From positions 1-15,310 of the forward strand of contig JAOUPE010000013.1 in NCBI GenBank assembly GCA_029880025.1: a DNA stretch of 15,310 bases, in the 5' to 3' direction. Both the position numbers and the translations under genes were made by a program. The notes beneath the pieces are model-generated. The model saw nothing but the letters and a program-made list of their open reading frames with translations. It did no database searches and was not told the origin of the DNA. The stretch's first letter is position 1. The number at the start of each line of letters is the position of its first letter. Source of the DNA: Caldifarciminota bacterium. GTDB taxonomy: Bacteria > Hydrothermota > Tepidihabitantia > Tepidihabitantales > JAOUPE01. Shown piece by piece: positions 1 through 6,550 of the stretch.

Positions 1-110
1 TTTAAATGTAGCGGTTACATTTATGCCCCACCCTTTGTAGTAGGAGGGACTTCCCCGAGAAACGGGGGCGATTTGCCCCAGTCCCGATATAGAAGACGAA
101 GAGAAATTAA

Positions 111-140
111 ACACCGAAAAACACCGAAAAACACCGATAA
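111..140. repeat. Three tandem 10-bp repeats
   Basis: Three head-to-tail copies of ACACCGAAAA are visible, the last differing by one base (ACACCGATAA). They are too short and have no spacers, so this is not a CRISPR array. They resemble, in reverse orientation, the degenerate GGTGT/CGGTT-rich units further right in the same gene-free stretch. Confidence 0.8.
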
Positions 141-154
141 TCCGCCTAAGATAT

Positions 155-186
155 AAAAGAATAGAGGCTTGGAAGCCTCTCCGACA
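155..186. repeat. 32-bp direct repeat, copy 1, with palindromic core
   Basis: This copy matches positions 386-417 at 30 of 32 bases. Its core GAGGCTT-GG-AAGCCTC is a perfect inverted repeat that could form a hairpin. A CTCCGACA tail follows. The two copies bracket about 200 bp of degenerate repeats. Confidence 0.8.
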
Positions 187-385
187 TTTTTCTCTTTTAT
201 CTCAGTCTCTCTTCGGTTAATTTCTTCTCTCTGCTATCTCTGCGGTTAAATTTCTTATCCGTGTCCATCCGTGGTTTCACTCTCTGATATCTCTGCGGTT
301 AATAAATTTCTTCTCTTATCATTTTAATCTGTGTGTATCTGTGTTTATCTTTGGTTTATTTCTTATCTCTGCTTTCTCTGCGGTT

Positions 386-417
386 AAAAGAATCAAGGCT
401 TGGAAGCCTCTCCGACA
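386..417. repeat. 32-bp direct repeat, copy 2, with palindromic core
   Basis: Second copy of the element at 155-186, differing at two adjacent bases next to the core (CA instead of AG). The AGGCTT-GG-AAGCCT inverted repeat and the CTCCGACA tail are kept, so the conserved unit is the hairpin plus tail. Confidence 0.8.
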
Positions 418-587
418 ATCGTTCTTTTGGGAGTAGGAATCTTTATCATCTGCTGAATGTTGTCTCTGAATAGAATATGAAATGTTTCAGGCAACTTGAC
501 ATAATTAGAGAATACTATGTAACAATAACTGGGTTAAAAAATAGAAGCGTCCCCTTTTACTGGATACAAAAAAGAGATATAAAACTT

Positions 588-1331
588 TTACATCAACATT
601 CCGCCGTCAACCCTTATTATCTGACCGGTAATGTATGATGCTTCTTCCGAAGCTAAGAAGATACAAAGATTGGCAACATCTTCGGGTTCACCCTCATGGT
701 TTAAAGGAATCAACTTCCGATAGTTTTCTTTAATATTTTCCGGCAGGTTTTCGGTCATTGGCGTCTTGATGAATCCAGGCGCAATCGCATTGACCGTAAT
801 CTTTCTTGATGCCAATTCTTTAGCAATCGATTTGGTAAAACCGATAATCCCGGCTTTGGCTGCCGCATAGTTTGCTTGTCCGGCATTACCCATCTCACCA
901 ATAATCGAGGTGATGTTGATAATTCTTCCCCACTCTTCTTTAATCAAATATTTGGTGCAGGCTTTGGTGAAGTTGAATGTGCCTTTAAGATTGACCCCAA
1001 TCACCTTATCAAAATCTTCCTCGCTCATTCTTAAAAGCAAAGTGTCTTTAGTTATACCGGCATTATTGATGAGTATCTCAATTCCTCCCAGCGCTTCGGC
1101 TATCTTTTTGACCGCAGCCGTCACATCAGTAAAAGAACTAACGTCAACCTTATAAGGCAACCCCTTGGCGCCAATAATGCCAATTTCTTTCGCAACCAAA
1201 TTAGCCGTTTCAAGATTTACGTCACAAACTGCAATCAATGCCTCTTCTTCGGCAAACCGTTTGGCAATCGCCTTACCGATACCAGAACCAGCACCGGTGA
1301 CAACAACTTTCTTACCTTTAAGTTTTGGCAT
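588..1331 (-). CDS. fabG: 3-oxoacyl-[acyl-carrier-protein] reductase FabG
   Basis: A classical short-chain dehydrogenase/reductase of 247 aa, the usual FabG length. It is expected to reduce 3-oxoacyl-ACP to 3-hydroxyacyl-ACP with NADPH in cytoplasmic type II fatty acid synthesis. Visible motifs are the TGAGSGIG nucleotide-binding loop (residues 12-19), NNAG (89-92), the active-site Asn114, Ser142, Tyr155 and Lys159 (YxxxK), the PG motif after the active site (185-186), and a FabG-like VDGGM C-terminus. The ATG has a good Shine-Dalgarno (AGGAGA) upstream. No promoter of the type seen elsewhere in the window precedes it, so it may be co-transcribed with the protease gene 80 bp upstream. No other fab gene is in the window, so an SDR acting on another substrate cannot be fully excluded, but the sequence is a close FabG type. 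Confidence 0.93.
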   Translation of the reverse strand: MPKLKGKKVVVTGAGSGIGKAIAKRFAEEEALIAVCDVNLETANLVAKEIGIIGAKGLPYKVDVSSFTDVTAAVKKIAEALGGIEILINNAGITKDTLLLRMSEEDFDKVIGVNLKGTFNFTKACTKYLIKEEWGRIINITSIIGEMGNAGQANYAAAKAGIIGFTKSIAKELASRKITVNAIAPGFIKTPMTENLPENIKENYRKLIPLNHEGEPEDVANLCIFLASEEASYITGQIIRVDGGMLM

Positions 1332-1334
1332 ATT

Positions 1335-1340
1335 TCTCCT
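1335..1340 (-). promoter_or_regulatory. Shine-Dalgarno of fabG
   Basis: The minus strand reads AAAGGAGAAAT directly before the ATG, a well-placed ribosome binding site that fixes the fabG start. It contrasts with the several genes in this window that lack any Shine-Dalgarno. Confidence 0.75.
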
Positions 1341-1355
1341 TTAAATTCAGTTGTT

Positions 1356-1374
1356 AGTCCGCCTTAGGCGGATT
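1356..1374. repeat. Perfect palindrome between protease gene and fabG
   Basis: TCCGCCT-T-AGGCGGA lies in the 80-bp gap, flanked by AT-rich TTAGTTATTAGT-like repeats. No T-run follows on the minus strand, so it does not look like an intrinsic terminator. The half-site TCCGCCTAAG recurs at 141-150 in the repeat-rich stretch, suggesting a small dispersed element rather than a local operator. Confidence 0.65.
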
Positions 1375-1411
1375 GTTTGTTAGTCATTAATCTAACAACT
1401 AATAACTGGCT

Positions 1412-3106
1412 TCATCTTATTATCGTAAATTTTCCTTTACTTCGTTCGGTTATGCCTTCGGCATTTAACTCGACCAGATAGAAGTAAAGTCCGCTTGTCA
1501 CATCATTACCCCGTTCGTTCTTCAAGTTCCAGAACACTAAACGCCGCTGTTTTTCTTGCGGTGTAGGTCGAATTGTCGTAATATATTCACCCGCCAGATT
1601 AAAAATCTTAACCGTGAAATCCGGATATTTGTCAGCCAATTTTGCGGTATCGGTCGGCACGTAGATTATTACCAATTTTTCATCACCGGTCTGAACCATC
1701 ATCGGATTAGGAAAAGAATAGACTTTTCCTAAGAAGAGCGGCTCAATTGTGAGTCTCACCGTCATCACTGAATCAGCCATAGAAATATTACTAATCTTAA
1801 CACCGCTTAATGAATCGCCATAAAATTTTGTCGAGGGTCTTAGATTATAAGGGTCAGGATAAGCCGGAACGCCAATTGAATCTTCTTTCCATAACGTTGC
1901 AGCCGACCCCCAGTTGTCTCTGGGTAAAGCATAACCTAATCGATTAGCCTGAATAATCCCGACCAGTGGATTCCGCTCGTCCCAGTTACCATATTGACTT
2001 TCATCGATATGAAGGATTAACATTCCAGAGCCGGGCAAACCCTGGTCAAAGCCGCTTTGATATCGATTCTCGATTAGAAAGTATTCGCCAAATCCAGTAT
2101 GTTCTTCGGTCCAATCCACGTCATTTGGATTAGACAATAATCGATAAGCTTTTGAAGTCCTTGCTACTGCCGGAAGTGTAGCAAATTCCTCAGCACCTAA
2201 CCCACCCCGCTCCAAAGCATCCGGGTTAAGCCAGCCTAAAGCATACTTTGCCCAGGCACAGGGATGAACCGGTGAACTGCCCGGTGCTCCATCTTTATTA
2301 TCACCTGCCCAGGACCCACCAGCCATCAAACAGAACCAACCCAAACCAGATGATGAGTAATCAATATCGTAGAGGTCGGGCAGACCCAAGACATGACCAA
2401 ATTCATGAGCAAAGACTCCAATCGTAATCATATTACCATCATCAAATCGTTCAGGCTGAATCGTAAACACATCAATGTTCACCCCTTCACCGGTCGGATA
2501 AGGATAAAAGCCATCAGAAAGTTGCCATTTGTGTGACCACATATCGGTCTTGCGTCCAGTCTCCTCAGCCCCGGGTCCAGAATGAACAACGAACAGGTTA
2601 TCAACCGTGCCGTCACCATTTTCGTCAAAACGGCTGAAATCAATCTGGTCATCTGCCATCTCGACCACATCTACCACTAATTTCTGAGAATTGTTCGGGA
2701 ACGGTTTATAAATACCAAACGAATCTCCAACATAATAGGAGTATTGCTTGGGTGCTCGAAACCAGCCATAGACCTCACCGATTAAGGTAAATTGACCATA
2801 GGATACCTCTAAATAATAACCGGTCAATGAATTGTTAGTCGAGGCAAAAAGAAGATTTTGGAAGTTTTCATTTGTGTAGCGTTGCTGGTTATCCGAAAAA
2901 TCAACCAATAAAACCAGGGCTTTTTCTGTGCCTAAAACCGGTGCCTTTATCCGTTCAGGTTTTTCGATTAGCCTTGGGAAAACGATTCTGACCGGTTGTT
3001 TATCCTTGACCAGGTAAGGATTTGGAGGCATGGCAAAAATTAAACTTGAGCCGCCGAATAGAAAAAAAAGCAAAACTTGGACAAAGCCAAATTCTTTTAT
3101 TGCCAT
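1412..3106 (-). CDS. Secreted M6-family metalloprotease with C-terminal sorting domain
   Basis: A 564-aa secreted zinc protease of the M6 (immune inhibitor A-like) family. A hydrophobic signal peptide spans about residues 8-25. The M6 N-terminal strand LVLLVDFSDN lies near 64-73. Residues 161-169 (DENGDGTVD) form a DxNxDGxxD calcium-binding loop. The zinc site HEFGHVLGLPD is at 234-244, followed by the conserved MAGGSW segment at 261-266. The last ~100 residues (from about 463, YSFPNPM) form a FlgD-like Ig/type IX-style sorting domain, with FNLAGE, W-N-LKNERG, TSGLYFY and a closing KGKFTIIR. It is probably exported and displayed or released as a protein-degrading enzyme. The start has no clear Shine-Dalgarno. 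It sits 48 bp after the bactofilin stop and probably shares its transcript. Substrate is unknown. Confidence 0.9.
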   Translation of the reverse strand: MAIKEFGFVQVLLFFLFGGSSLIFAMPPNPYLVKDKQPVRIVFPRLIEKPERIKAPVLGTEKALVLLVDFSDNQQRYTNENFQNLLFASTNNSLTGYYLEVSYGQFTLIGEVYGWFRAPKQYSYYVGDSFGIYKPFPNNSQKLVVDVVEMADDQIDFSRFDENGDGTVDNLFVVHSGPGAEETGRKTDMWSHKWQLSDGFYPYPTGEGVNIDVFTIQPERFDDGNMITIGVFAHEFGHVLGLPDLYDIDYSSSGLGWFCLMAGGSWAGDNKDGAPGSSPVHPCAWAKYALGWLNPDALERGGLGAEEFATLPAVARTSKAYRLLSNPNDVDWTEEHTGFGEYFLIENRYQSGFDQGLPGSGMLILHIDESQYGNWDERNPLVGIIQANRLGYALPRDNWGSAATLWKEDSIGVPAYPDPYNLRPSTKFYGDSLSGVKISNISMADSVMTVRLTIEPLFLGKVYSFPNPMMVQTGDEKLVIIYVPTDTAKLADKYPDFTVKIFNLAGEYITTIRPTPQEKQRRLVFWNLKNERGNDVTSGLYFYLVELNAEGITERSKGKFTIIR

Positions 3107-3154
3107 AATATTAAAAAATTCTCGGGTCAGGCTTTTAGTTGCTGCCGAGTCGCT

Positions 3155-3505
3155 TCAGTCGGTCGAATCCCCTTTCTGCTCGGACATCTGGCATTTTCCT
3201 TCAAAGAAACAATCCTTTTGAATTACCAGATGCTTACAGTGAATATCGCCAAAGGTAGAAGCCCCGGTTTGCATCTCTATTGTATCGGCATAGATATTTC
3301 CTTCGAGCCGACCGGCAAGGATTGCCTCTTTACATCGTATATTACCCTTGACCAGGGAATCTTTGCCGGTAATCAGGATTGATTGCACATCAACGTTTCC
3401 ATCGACTTGACCATCCAGCCTGAGACCACTTTCCGTAGCGATTTCACCATTTATTCGGGCATTCTTACCAACAACCGTATCTAAACGGTCTTCGTTTTTA
3501 CCCAT
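3155..3505 (-). CDS. Bactofilin family protein (polymer-forming cytoskeletal protein)
   Basis: A 116-aa protein matching the bactofilin (DUF583) family in length and in its repetitive beta-helix pattern. Short hydrophobic turns recur with Gly at regular spacing: ARINGEI, LRLDGQVDGNV, SLVKGNI, AILAGRLEGNI, GASTFGDI and CFFEGKC. Bactofilins polymerise without nucleotide into filaments near the membrane, with roles in cell shape, polarity or envelope assembly. The N-terminal tail is short and hydrophilic, and the C-terminus is polar and acidic. The ATG lies 8 nt after a -10 box and has no Shine-Dalgarno, so the mRNA is predicted to be nearly leaderless. The M6 protease gene follows on the same strand, but a functional link is only positional. 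Confidence 0.88.
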   Translation of the reverse strand: MGKNEDRLDTVVGKNARINGEIATESGLRLDGQVDGNVDVQSILITGKDSLVKGNIRCKEAILAGRLEGNIYADTIEMQTGASTFGDIHCKHLVIQKDCFFEGKCQMSEQKGDSTD

Positions 3506-3513
3506 AGGTTCTT

Positions 3514-3541
3514 AGTATATTGTTTATCAAATGGTTGTCAA
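3514..3541 (-). promoter_or_regulatory. Promoter of bactofilin gene, TTGACA-N16-TATACT
   Basis: A perfect -35 box (3536-3541) and a 5/6 -10 box (3514-3519) are separated by 16 bp. The expected transcription start is 1-2 nt before the bactofilin ATG, giving a leaderless or almost leaderless message. Confidence 0.75.
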
Positions 3542-3601
3542 TAATCAGTAACAAAAATTTACCCAATAACTTTCGATAAAATTTAAGGTTTTACCTCATC
3601 C

Positions 3602-3630
3602 AAAAAAAGAGGCAGCCGTTTGGCTGCCTC
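3602..3630 (-). terminator. Intrinsic terminator after lipoprotein gene
   Basis: On the minus strand GAGGCAGCC-AAAC-GGCTGCCTC forms a perfect 9-bp stem followed directly by seven T. It lies about 26 bp past the stop of the lipoprotein-like gene and insulates it from the bactofilin promoter. Confidence 0.92.
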
Positions 3631-3655
3631 GAAAATCAAGAGGGTTAACTGTTTT

Positions 3656-4522
3656 TTATTCTGTTGTATTTTTTATCTGATAGGGGAATAACCAGCCGCA
3701 AAAATCATAACCATAGACATCAGGAGGAGTAAACAATGTCTTGTGGTTCATGAGGTCGAATATGGCAAACCTGGGAAATTCAACAATCTGAGTATTCCAG
3801 GTCCCGGTATAGACACCGTTACCAATATAATTAAACGGGAGGCGAACATATGGGATAATAGCAAAAATGAATGTGTGCAGAAAAGCCTTGCCTTCGGTAG
3901 CGTTGGTATAAAGGGTTATAGTGACCTGTTCGGCTGAACCGAAACTGGACAGCGAATCGATTCGATAGAAACTGTTAAGCGGGTCTTTAATCACCATATC
4001 GGGTATACTCTGAGATTGTATTCTCAAACTATCAATCTTGACTTGAGTTATACTATCTGATATTCCAGTTGCCAATGAAATTTTTTGTAATCTCCAGCCT
4101 CGCAGCGAATCGTTAGTATCACCGGTTCGTCGAAAGATACCGCGCACGCTGGCAGTTTCGTAAACTTTCTTTACCCATAGCTGCCAGCTGGTATCTGGAA
4201 CTTTGATTAGTAAATTCAAATCGCCATAATTATGACGCGCCCAATCGACATAGGCTGAATCGCCGACTACCTGGACATCAATCGTTGGGTCGCTGTGAGT
4301 CTGAACTCCACGCCACCACCCGAGAAGGGTATCAGTGCCGAATTTTACTTCGCTCGTATCAATAGTCGAATCAGTAGTAGTACTGCAACCGAACCAGTTA
4401 TCATCATTTAATACTGCCTGGCGAAGTGCATCTTTATCCGCTTCGATGTCTTGCTTCTCCTTGCACTGCATGTTTATGATAATCAGCAAGGCAAGACCTG
4501 CCATCAGTATTACTCTTTTCAT
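3656..4522 (-). CDS. Putative lipoprotein of unknown function
   Basis: A 288-aa protein I do not recognise. The N-terminus is MKR followed by a hydrophobic stretch (about residues 4-17) and a Cys (residue 20) in the context INMQ-C-KEK, suggesting a lipoprotein signal although the -3 to -1 residues are atypical. The mature part begins with a charged helix (DIEADKDALRQAVLNDDNWF) that resembles the first helix of NTF2-like domains, but this is tentative. The rest is rich in beta-prone segments, with aromatic WWRG and RGWRL motifs. The reading frame stays open for 31 more codons upstream, but those codons overlap a promoter, and the chosen ATG has a strong AAGGAGGA Shine-Dalgarno. It has its own promoter and terminator, so it is a monocistronic unit. 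Probable location is the cell envelope. Confidence 0.7.
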   Translation of the reverse strand: MKRVILMAGLALLIIINMQCKEKQDIEADKDALRQAVLNDDNWFGCSTTTDSTIDTSEVKFGTDTLLGWWRGVQTHSDPTIDVQVVGDSAYVDWARHNYGDLNLLIKVPDTSWQLWVKKVYETASVRGIFRRTGDTNDSLRGWRLQKISLATGISDSITQVKIDSLRIQSQSIPDMVIKDPLNSFYRIDSLSSFGSAEQVTITLYTNATEGKAFLHTFIFAIIPYVRLPFNYIGNGVYTGTWNTQIVEFPRFAIFDLMNHKTLFTPPDVYGYDFCGWLFPYQIKNTTE

Positions 4523-4527
4523 CAGTT

Positions 4528-4535
4528 TCCTCCTT
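4528..4535 (-). promoter_or_regulatory. Shine-Dalgarno that sets the lipoprotein start
   Basis: AAGGAGGA on the minus strand is near-perfect and 5 nt from the ATG at 4522. It decides this start over the longer open frame reaching 4615. Confidence 0.85.
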
Positions 4536-4587
4536 GTTTCGGTTTTGATTTTAAATTTGTAAAATACAATTTGAATGTAATGGTTGA

Positions 4588-4615
4588 AGCTTAAAGTGAT
4601 TTTCGCTATTGTCAA
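4588..4615 (-). promoter_or_regulatory. Promoter of lipoprotein gene, TTGACA-N16-TAAGCT
   Basis: A perfect -35 (4610-4615) and 16 bp of spacer lead to TAAGCT (4588-4593), a weaker -10 box that keeps TA...T. This predicts a leader of about 60 nt, the longest in the window, ending in a strong Shine-Dalgarno. Confidence 0.55.
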
Positions 4616-4645
4616 GGATTTTTTAGAAAAATTTTATTGATTTAA

Positions 4646-5953
4646 TTAAGGTTTGAAATGTGAAGTTATTAATTTTGGCTTGAAGACTCGATTCTTTTGG
4701 AAAGAATAACATCCACTAAATTTTAGTGCAATATCTCTGGCTAAATCTATGTCGTTGGCTAGTACCAGAGCTAAAATATCCCCGACTCTAACCAAATCTC
4801 CGATTTTCTTATTGACGATAAATCCAGCGGCTGGGTCGATTCTGTCTTCCAGCTTCTTTCTGCCCGCACCCAATTCTACTGCCAACATTCCGATTTTTTG
4901 GGTATCAATTTTAGCAACATAACCGGCTTTTGATGATTTAACCCCAATTTGATATTTGGCAGTTGCCAGGAGAGAATAATCGTCAATAACCCTTTCATCG
5001 CCGCCTTGAAGTCTCACCAGTTGACGAAATTTTTCCAAGGCGTTTCTTTGGTCAATTGATTGCTGTAATAGCTTTCTTGCCTTATTTTTTGTGTTGGCTT
5101 TTTTACCCATCAGTAACATTGCCTCACCTAAAGTTAAAACTACTTCCATCAAATCCTTTTCTCCTTTACCCTTTAAGGCTTCGATGGCTTCAATCACCTC
5201 CAGCGCATTGCCCACGGTCCGACCTAAAGGTTGGCTCATATCCGTGATGAATGCGGTAACTTTCTTGTTCATTTTTTTACCAATCTCAATCATTATTTTG
5301 GCGAGTTTTTTAGCCAGTGACAATTTCGGCATGAATGCACCCGAACCGGTTTTGACATCAAGCACCAGTCCATCGATTCCTTCTGCCAGTTTCTTTGACA
5401 TAATACTGGCTGCGATTAAAGGAATCGAATCTACGGTAGCCGTAACATCTCGTAAAGCATAAATCTTTCTATCTGCCGGTGCTAATTCTTCGGTCTGTCC
5501 CATCATTGCCAATCCGATACTTTTAAGATTAGTAACAAATTCTTGATAAGTGAGATTGGTTCGAAAACCTGGAATCGATTCTAATTTATCTAAGGTTCCA
5601 CCGGTATGACCTAATCCCCGACCTGAAACCATTGGCACAACAACACCGTAACAGGCAACTAACGGAGCTAAAATCAATGATACCTTATCCCCTACTCCGC
5701 CGGTCGAATGTTTATCTACTTTTATACCAGGAATTGCAGAAAGGTCAAAGACTTTACCCGAATCCATCATCGCTATTGTAAGATTGGTTGTCTCGTCAAA
5801 ACTCATACCACGATAATACACCGCCATCAGAAAAGCTGCTAACTGATAATCTTTGATATTATGTTTTGTGTAGCCATTAATCAGAAAATTCATCTCTTCT
5901 TTGGTTAAAGCTTTTCCATCTCGTTTCTTCTTAATTATCTCGTAAGTGTTCAT
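4646..5953 (-). CDS. deoA: Thymidine/pyrimidine-nucleoside phosphorylase
   Basis: A 435-aa protein of the nucleoside phosphorylase type II family. It reversibly splits thymidine (and, in the broad-specificity Pdp subgroup, uridine and deoxyuridine) with phosphate to give base and (deoxy)ribose-1-phosphate in cytoplasmic nucleoside salvage. Motifs are K81-HSTGGVGDK, the family signature SGRGLGHTGGTLDKLE (110-125), R168, and S183 with K187 in the ASIMSKK segment. The C-terminal PYNP domain is clear (AGYVAKID, then ELGAGRKK and D-P-A-A-G near 340-385). Length fits both DeoA (440) and Pdp (433); substrate range cannot be read from sequence alone, so deoA is a family label. It is a monocistronic unit, divergent from queF, with its ATG 7 nt from the -10 box and no Shine-Dalgarno. 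Confidence 0.93.
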   Translation of the reverse strand: MNTYEIIKKKRDGKALTKEEMNFLINGYTKHNIKDYQLAAFLMAVYYRGMSFDETTNLTIAMMDSGKVFDLSAIPGIKVDKHSTGGVGDKVSLILAPLVACYGVVVPMVSGRGLGHTGGTLDKLESIPGFRTNLTYQEFVTNLKSIGLAMMGQTEELAPADRKIYALRDVTATVDSIPLIAASIMSKKLAEGIDGLVLDVKTGSGAFMPKLSLAKKLAKIMIEIGKKMNKKVTAFITDMSQPLGRTVGNALEVIEAIEALKGKGEKDLMEVVLTLGEAMLLMGKKANTKNKARKLLQQSIDQRNALEKFRQLVRLQGGDERVIDDYSLLATAKYQIGVKSSKAGYVAKIDTQKIGMLAVELGAGRKKLEDRIDPAAGFIVNKKIGDLVRVGDILALVLANDIDLARDIALKFSGCYSFQKNRVFKPKLITSHFKP

Positions 5954-5960
5954 TTAATGG

Positions 5961-5988
5961 ATATTATTGGGTACTTTTTCTTTGTCAA
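5961..5988 (-). promoter_or_regulatory. Promoter of nucleoside phosphorylase gene, TTGACA-N16-TAATAT
   Basis: A perfect -35 (5983-5988), 16-bp spacer and TAATAT (5961-5966) lie 7 nt before the ATG. Transcription should start within about a base of the start codon. Its -35 box lies 16 bp from that of the divergent queF promoter. Confidence 0.78.
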
Positions 5989-6004
5989 CATGTATTTAGG
6001 CTTC

Positions 6005-6032
6005 TTGACTTTAAAAAAGATGTAAGTATCAT
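6005..6032 (+). promoter_or_regulatory. Promoter of queF, TTGACT-N16-TATCAT
   Basis: The -35 (6005-6010) and -10 (6027-6032) boxes are 16 bp apart and the -10 ends 5 nt before the ATG at 6038. The in-frame TTG at 6032 overlaps the last base of the -10 box, so it cannot be the start. There is no room for a preQ1 riboswitch in the message. Confidence 0.75.
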
Positions 6033-6037
6033 TGGCT

Positions 6038-6430
6038 ATGCTAAAAAAATTATATACCGATGAGCACGCCGGTGCTGGAATTAAGCAACGGTTGCCGAAG
6101 ATTGAAACCTGGAAAAGTCAATTTGCTAATTATGAAATCACGATTGAAGTTCCGGAGTTTACCTCAGTCTGTCCCAGGACCGGTCTGCCTGATTTTGGTC
6201 ATCTTACAGTCTGTTATCTACCCAATAAACTTTGCGTTGAGCTGAAATCGTTTAAATATTATATCTTGGGTTATCGAAATCTTGGAATATTTTATGAGAA
6301 TGCAGCGAATAGAATTCTTAAGGACTTAGTAAAAGCCTGCCAACCAAAATGGATGATGGTTCGGGGTGAATTCAATGTTCGGGGTGGAATGAAAACTACG
6401 GTTGAGGCGAGGTATCCGAAAAAACGGTAA
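6038..6430 (+). CDS. queF: NADPH-dependent 7-cyano-7-deazaguanine reductase QueF (preQ0 reductase)
   Basis: A 130-aa single-domain (type I, tunnelling-fold) QueF that reduces the nitrile of preQ0 to the amine preQ1 in queuosine biosynthesis, in the cytoplasm. The nucleophilic Cys45 lies in EFTSVCPRTGLPDFG, with the acid Asp52 behind it. The substrate-binding ELKSFKYY follows at 68-75, then Glu87 in IFYEN, and the RGG near 115-117. The residue usually His before this Glu in the FHE motif of type I enzymes is Tyr86 here. The start was moved to ATG 6038 because upstream codons overlap the promoter; the message should be leaderless. No other queuosine gene is nearby. Confidence 0.93.
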   Translation: MLKKLYTDEHAGAGIKQRLPKIETWKSQFANYEITIEVPEFTSVCPRTGLPDFGHLTVCYLPNKLCVELKSFKYYILGYRNLGIFYENAANRILKDLVKACQPKWMMVRGEFNVRGGMKTTVEARYPKKR

Positions 6431-6504
6431 ATATCCAACAAAAAATATAAATTATCAACCACATTTATCAGCCGTTTCCTTAAAAAATTATAGCTAAATA
6501 AAAC

Positions 6505-6532
6505 TTGACTAATCCGGTTAAAGCCTTACAAT
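6505..6532 (+). promoter_or_regulatory. Promoter of secreted protein gene, TTGACT-N16-TACAAT
   Basis: The -35 (6505-6510) and a 5/6 -10 box (6527-6532) are 16 bp apart. The predicted start near 6539 leaves a leader of only about 12 nt, which consists almost entirely of the Shine-Dalgarno. Confidence 0.78.
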
Positions 6533-6538
6533 TCAACC

Positions 6539-6547
6539 AAAGGAGGT
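6539..6547 (+). promoter_or_regulatory. Shine-Dalgarno AAAGGAGGT of secreted protein gene
   Basis: A full anti-16S complement directly before the ATG at 6551. It fixes the start and shows that the host uses canonical Shine-Dalgarno initiation alongside probable leaderless genes. Confidence 0.85.
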
Positions 6548-6550
6548 CTA

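Larger units (their letters stand above)
1..587. repeat. Gene-free mosaic of short degenerate repeats
   Basis: No credible coding region lies here. Positions 1-90 hold GC-rich inverted repeats: an AAATGTA/TACATTT pair near 4-22, and CCCCG-AGAAA-CGGGG within an outer GGGACT...AGTCCC pair (about 46-85). Positions 111-140 are three tandem 10-bp units of ACACCGAAAA (the third is ACACCGATAA). Positions 200-390 carry at least four degenerate copies of a unit around CTCTGCGGTTAA, mixed with CCGTGTCCATCCGTGG-like and CTGTGTTTATCTTTGG-like segments. Two 32-bp direct repeats flank this block. The pattern fits dispersed intergenic repeats as found in many uncultured bacteria, but no family name can be assigned from one window. 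FabG ends at 588 and no clear terminator hairpin follows it. Confidence 0.75.

Noticed and set aside
111..140. CRISPR array
   Set aside because: Only three contiguous 10-bp units with no spacers and no cas genes.
496..518. Plus-strand promoter (TTGACA then TATGTA)
   Set aside because: Box spacing does not fit 16-17 bp and no plus-strand gene follows; it points into the end of fabG.
910..1155. Plus-strand open frame within fabG
   Set aside because: Antisense shadow of a well-conserved gene, without Shine-Dalgarno or promoter; the same applies to the other short antisense frames in the window.
1357..1372. Intrinsic terminator between protease gene and fabG
   Set aside because: The palindrome is not followed by a T-run on either strand.
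3155..3175. tRNA T-arm-like GGTCGAATCCCC
   Set aside because: No cloverleaf can be built around it and it lies inside the bactofilin coding region.
4523..4615. Longer N-terminus for the lipoprotein gene
   Set aside because: These codons overlap the -35/-10 region and would bury the signal peptide; the ATG at 4522 has a near-perfect Shine-Dalgarno.
1989..6037. preQ1 riboswitch upstream of queF
   Set aside because: The queF promoter lies directly before the ATG, leaving no leader to hold an aptamer.
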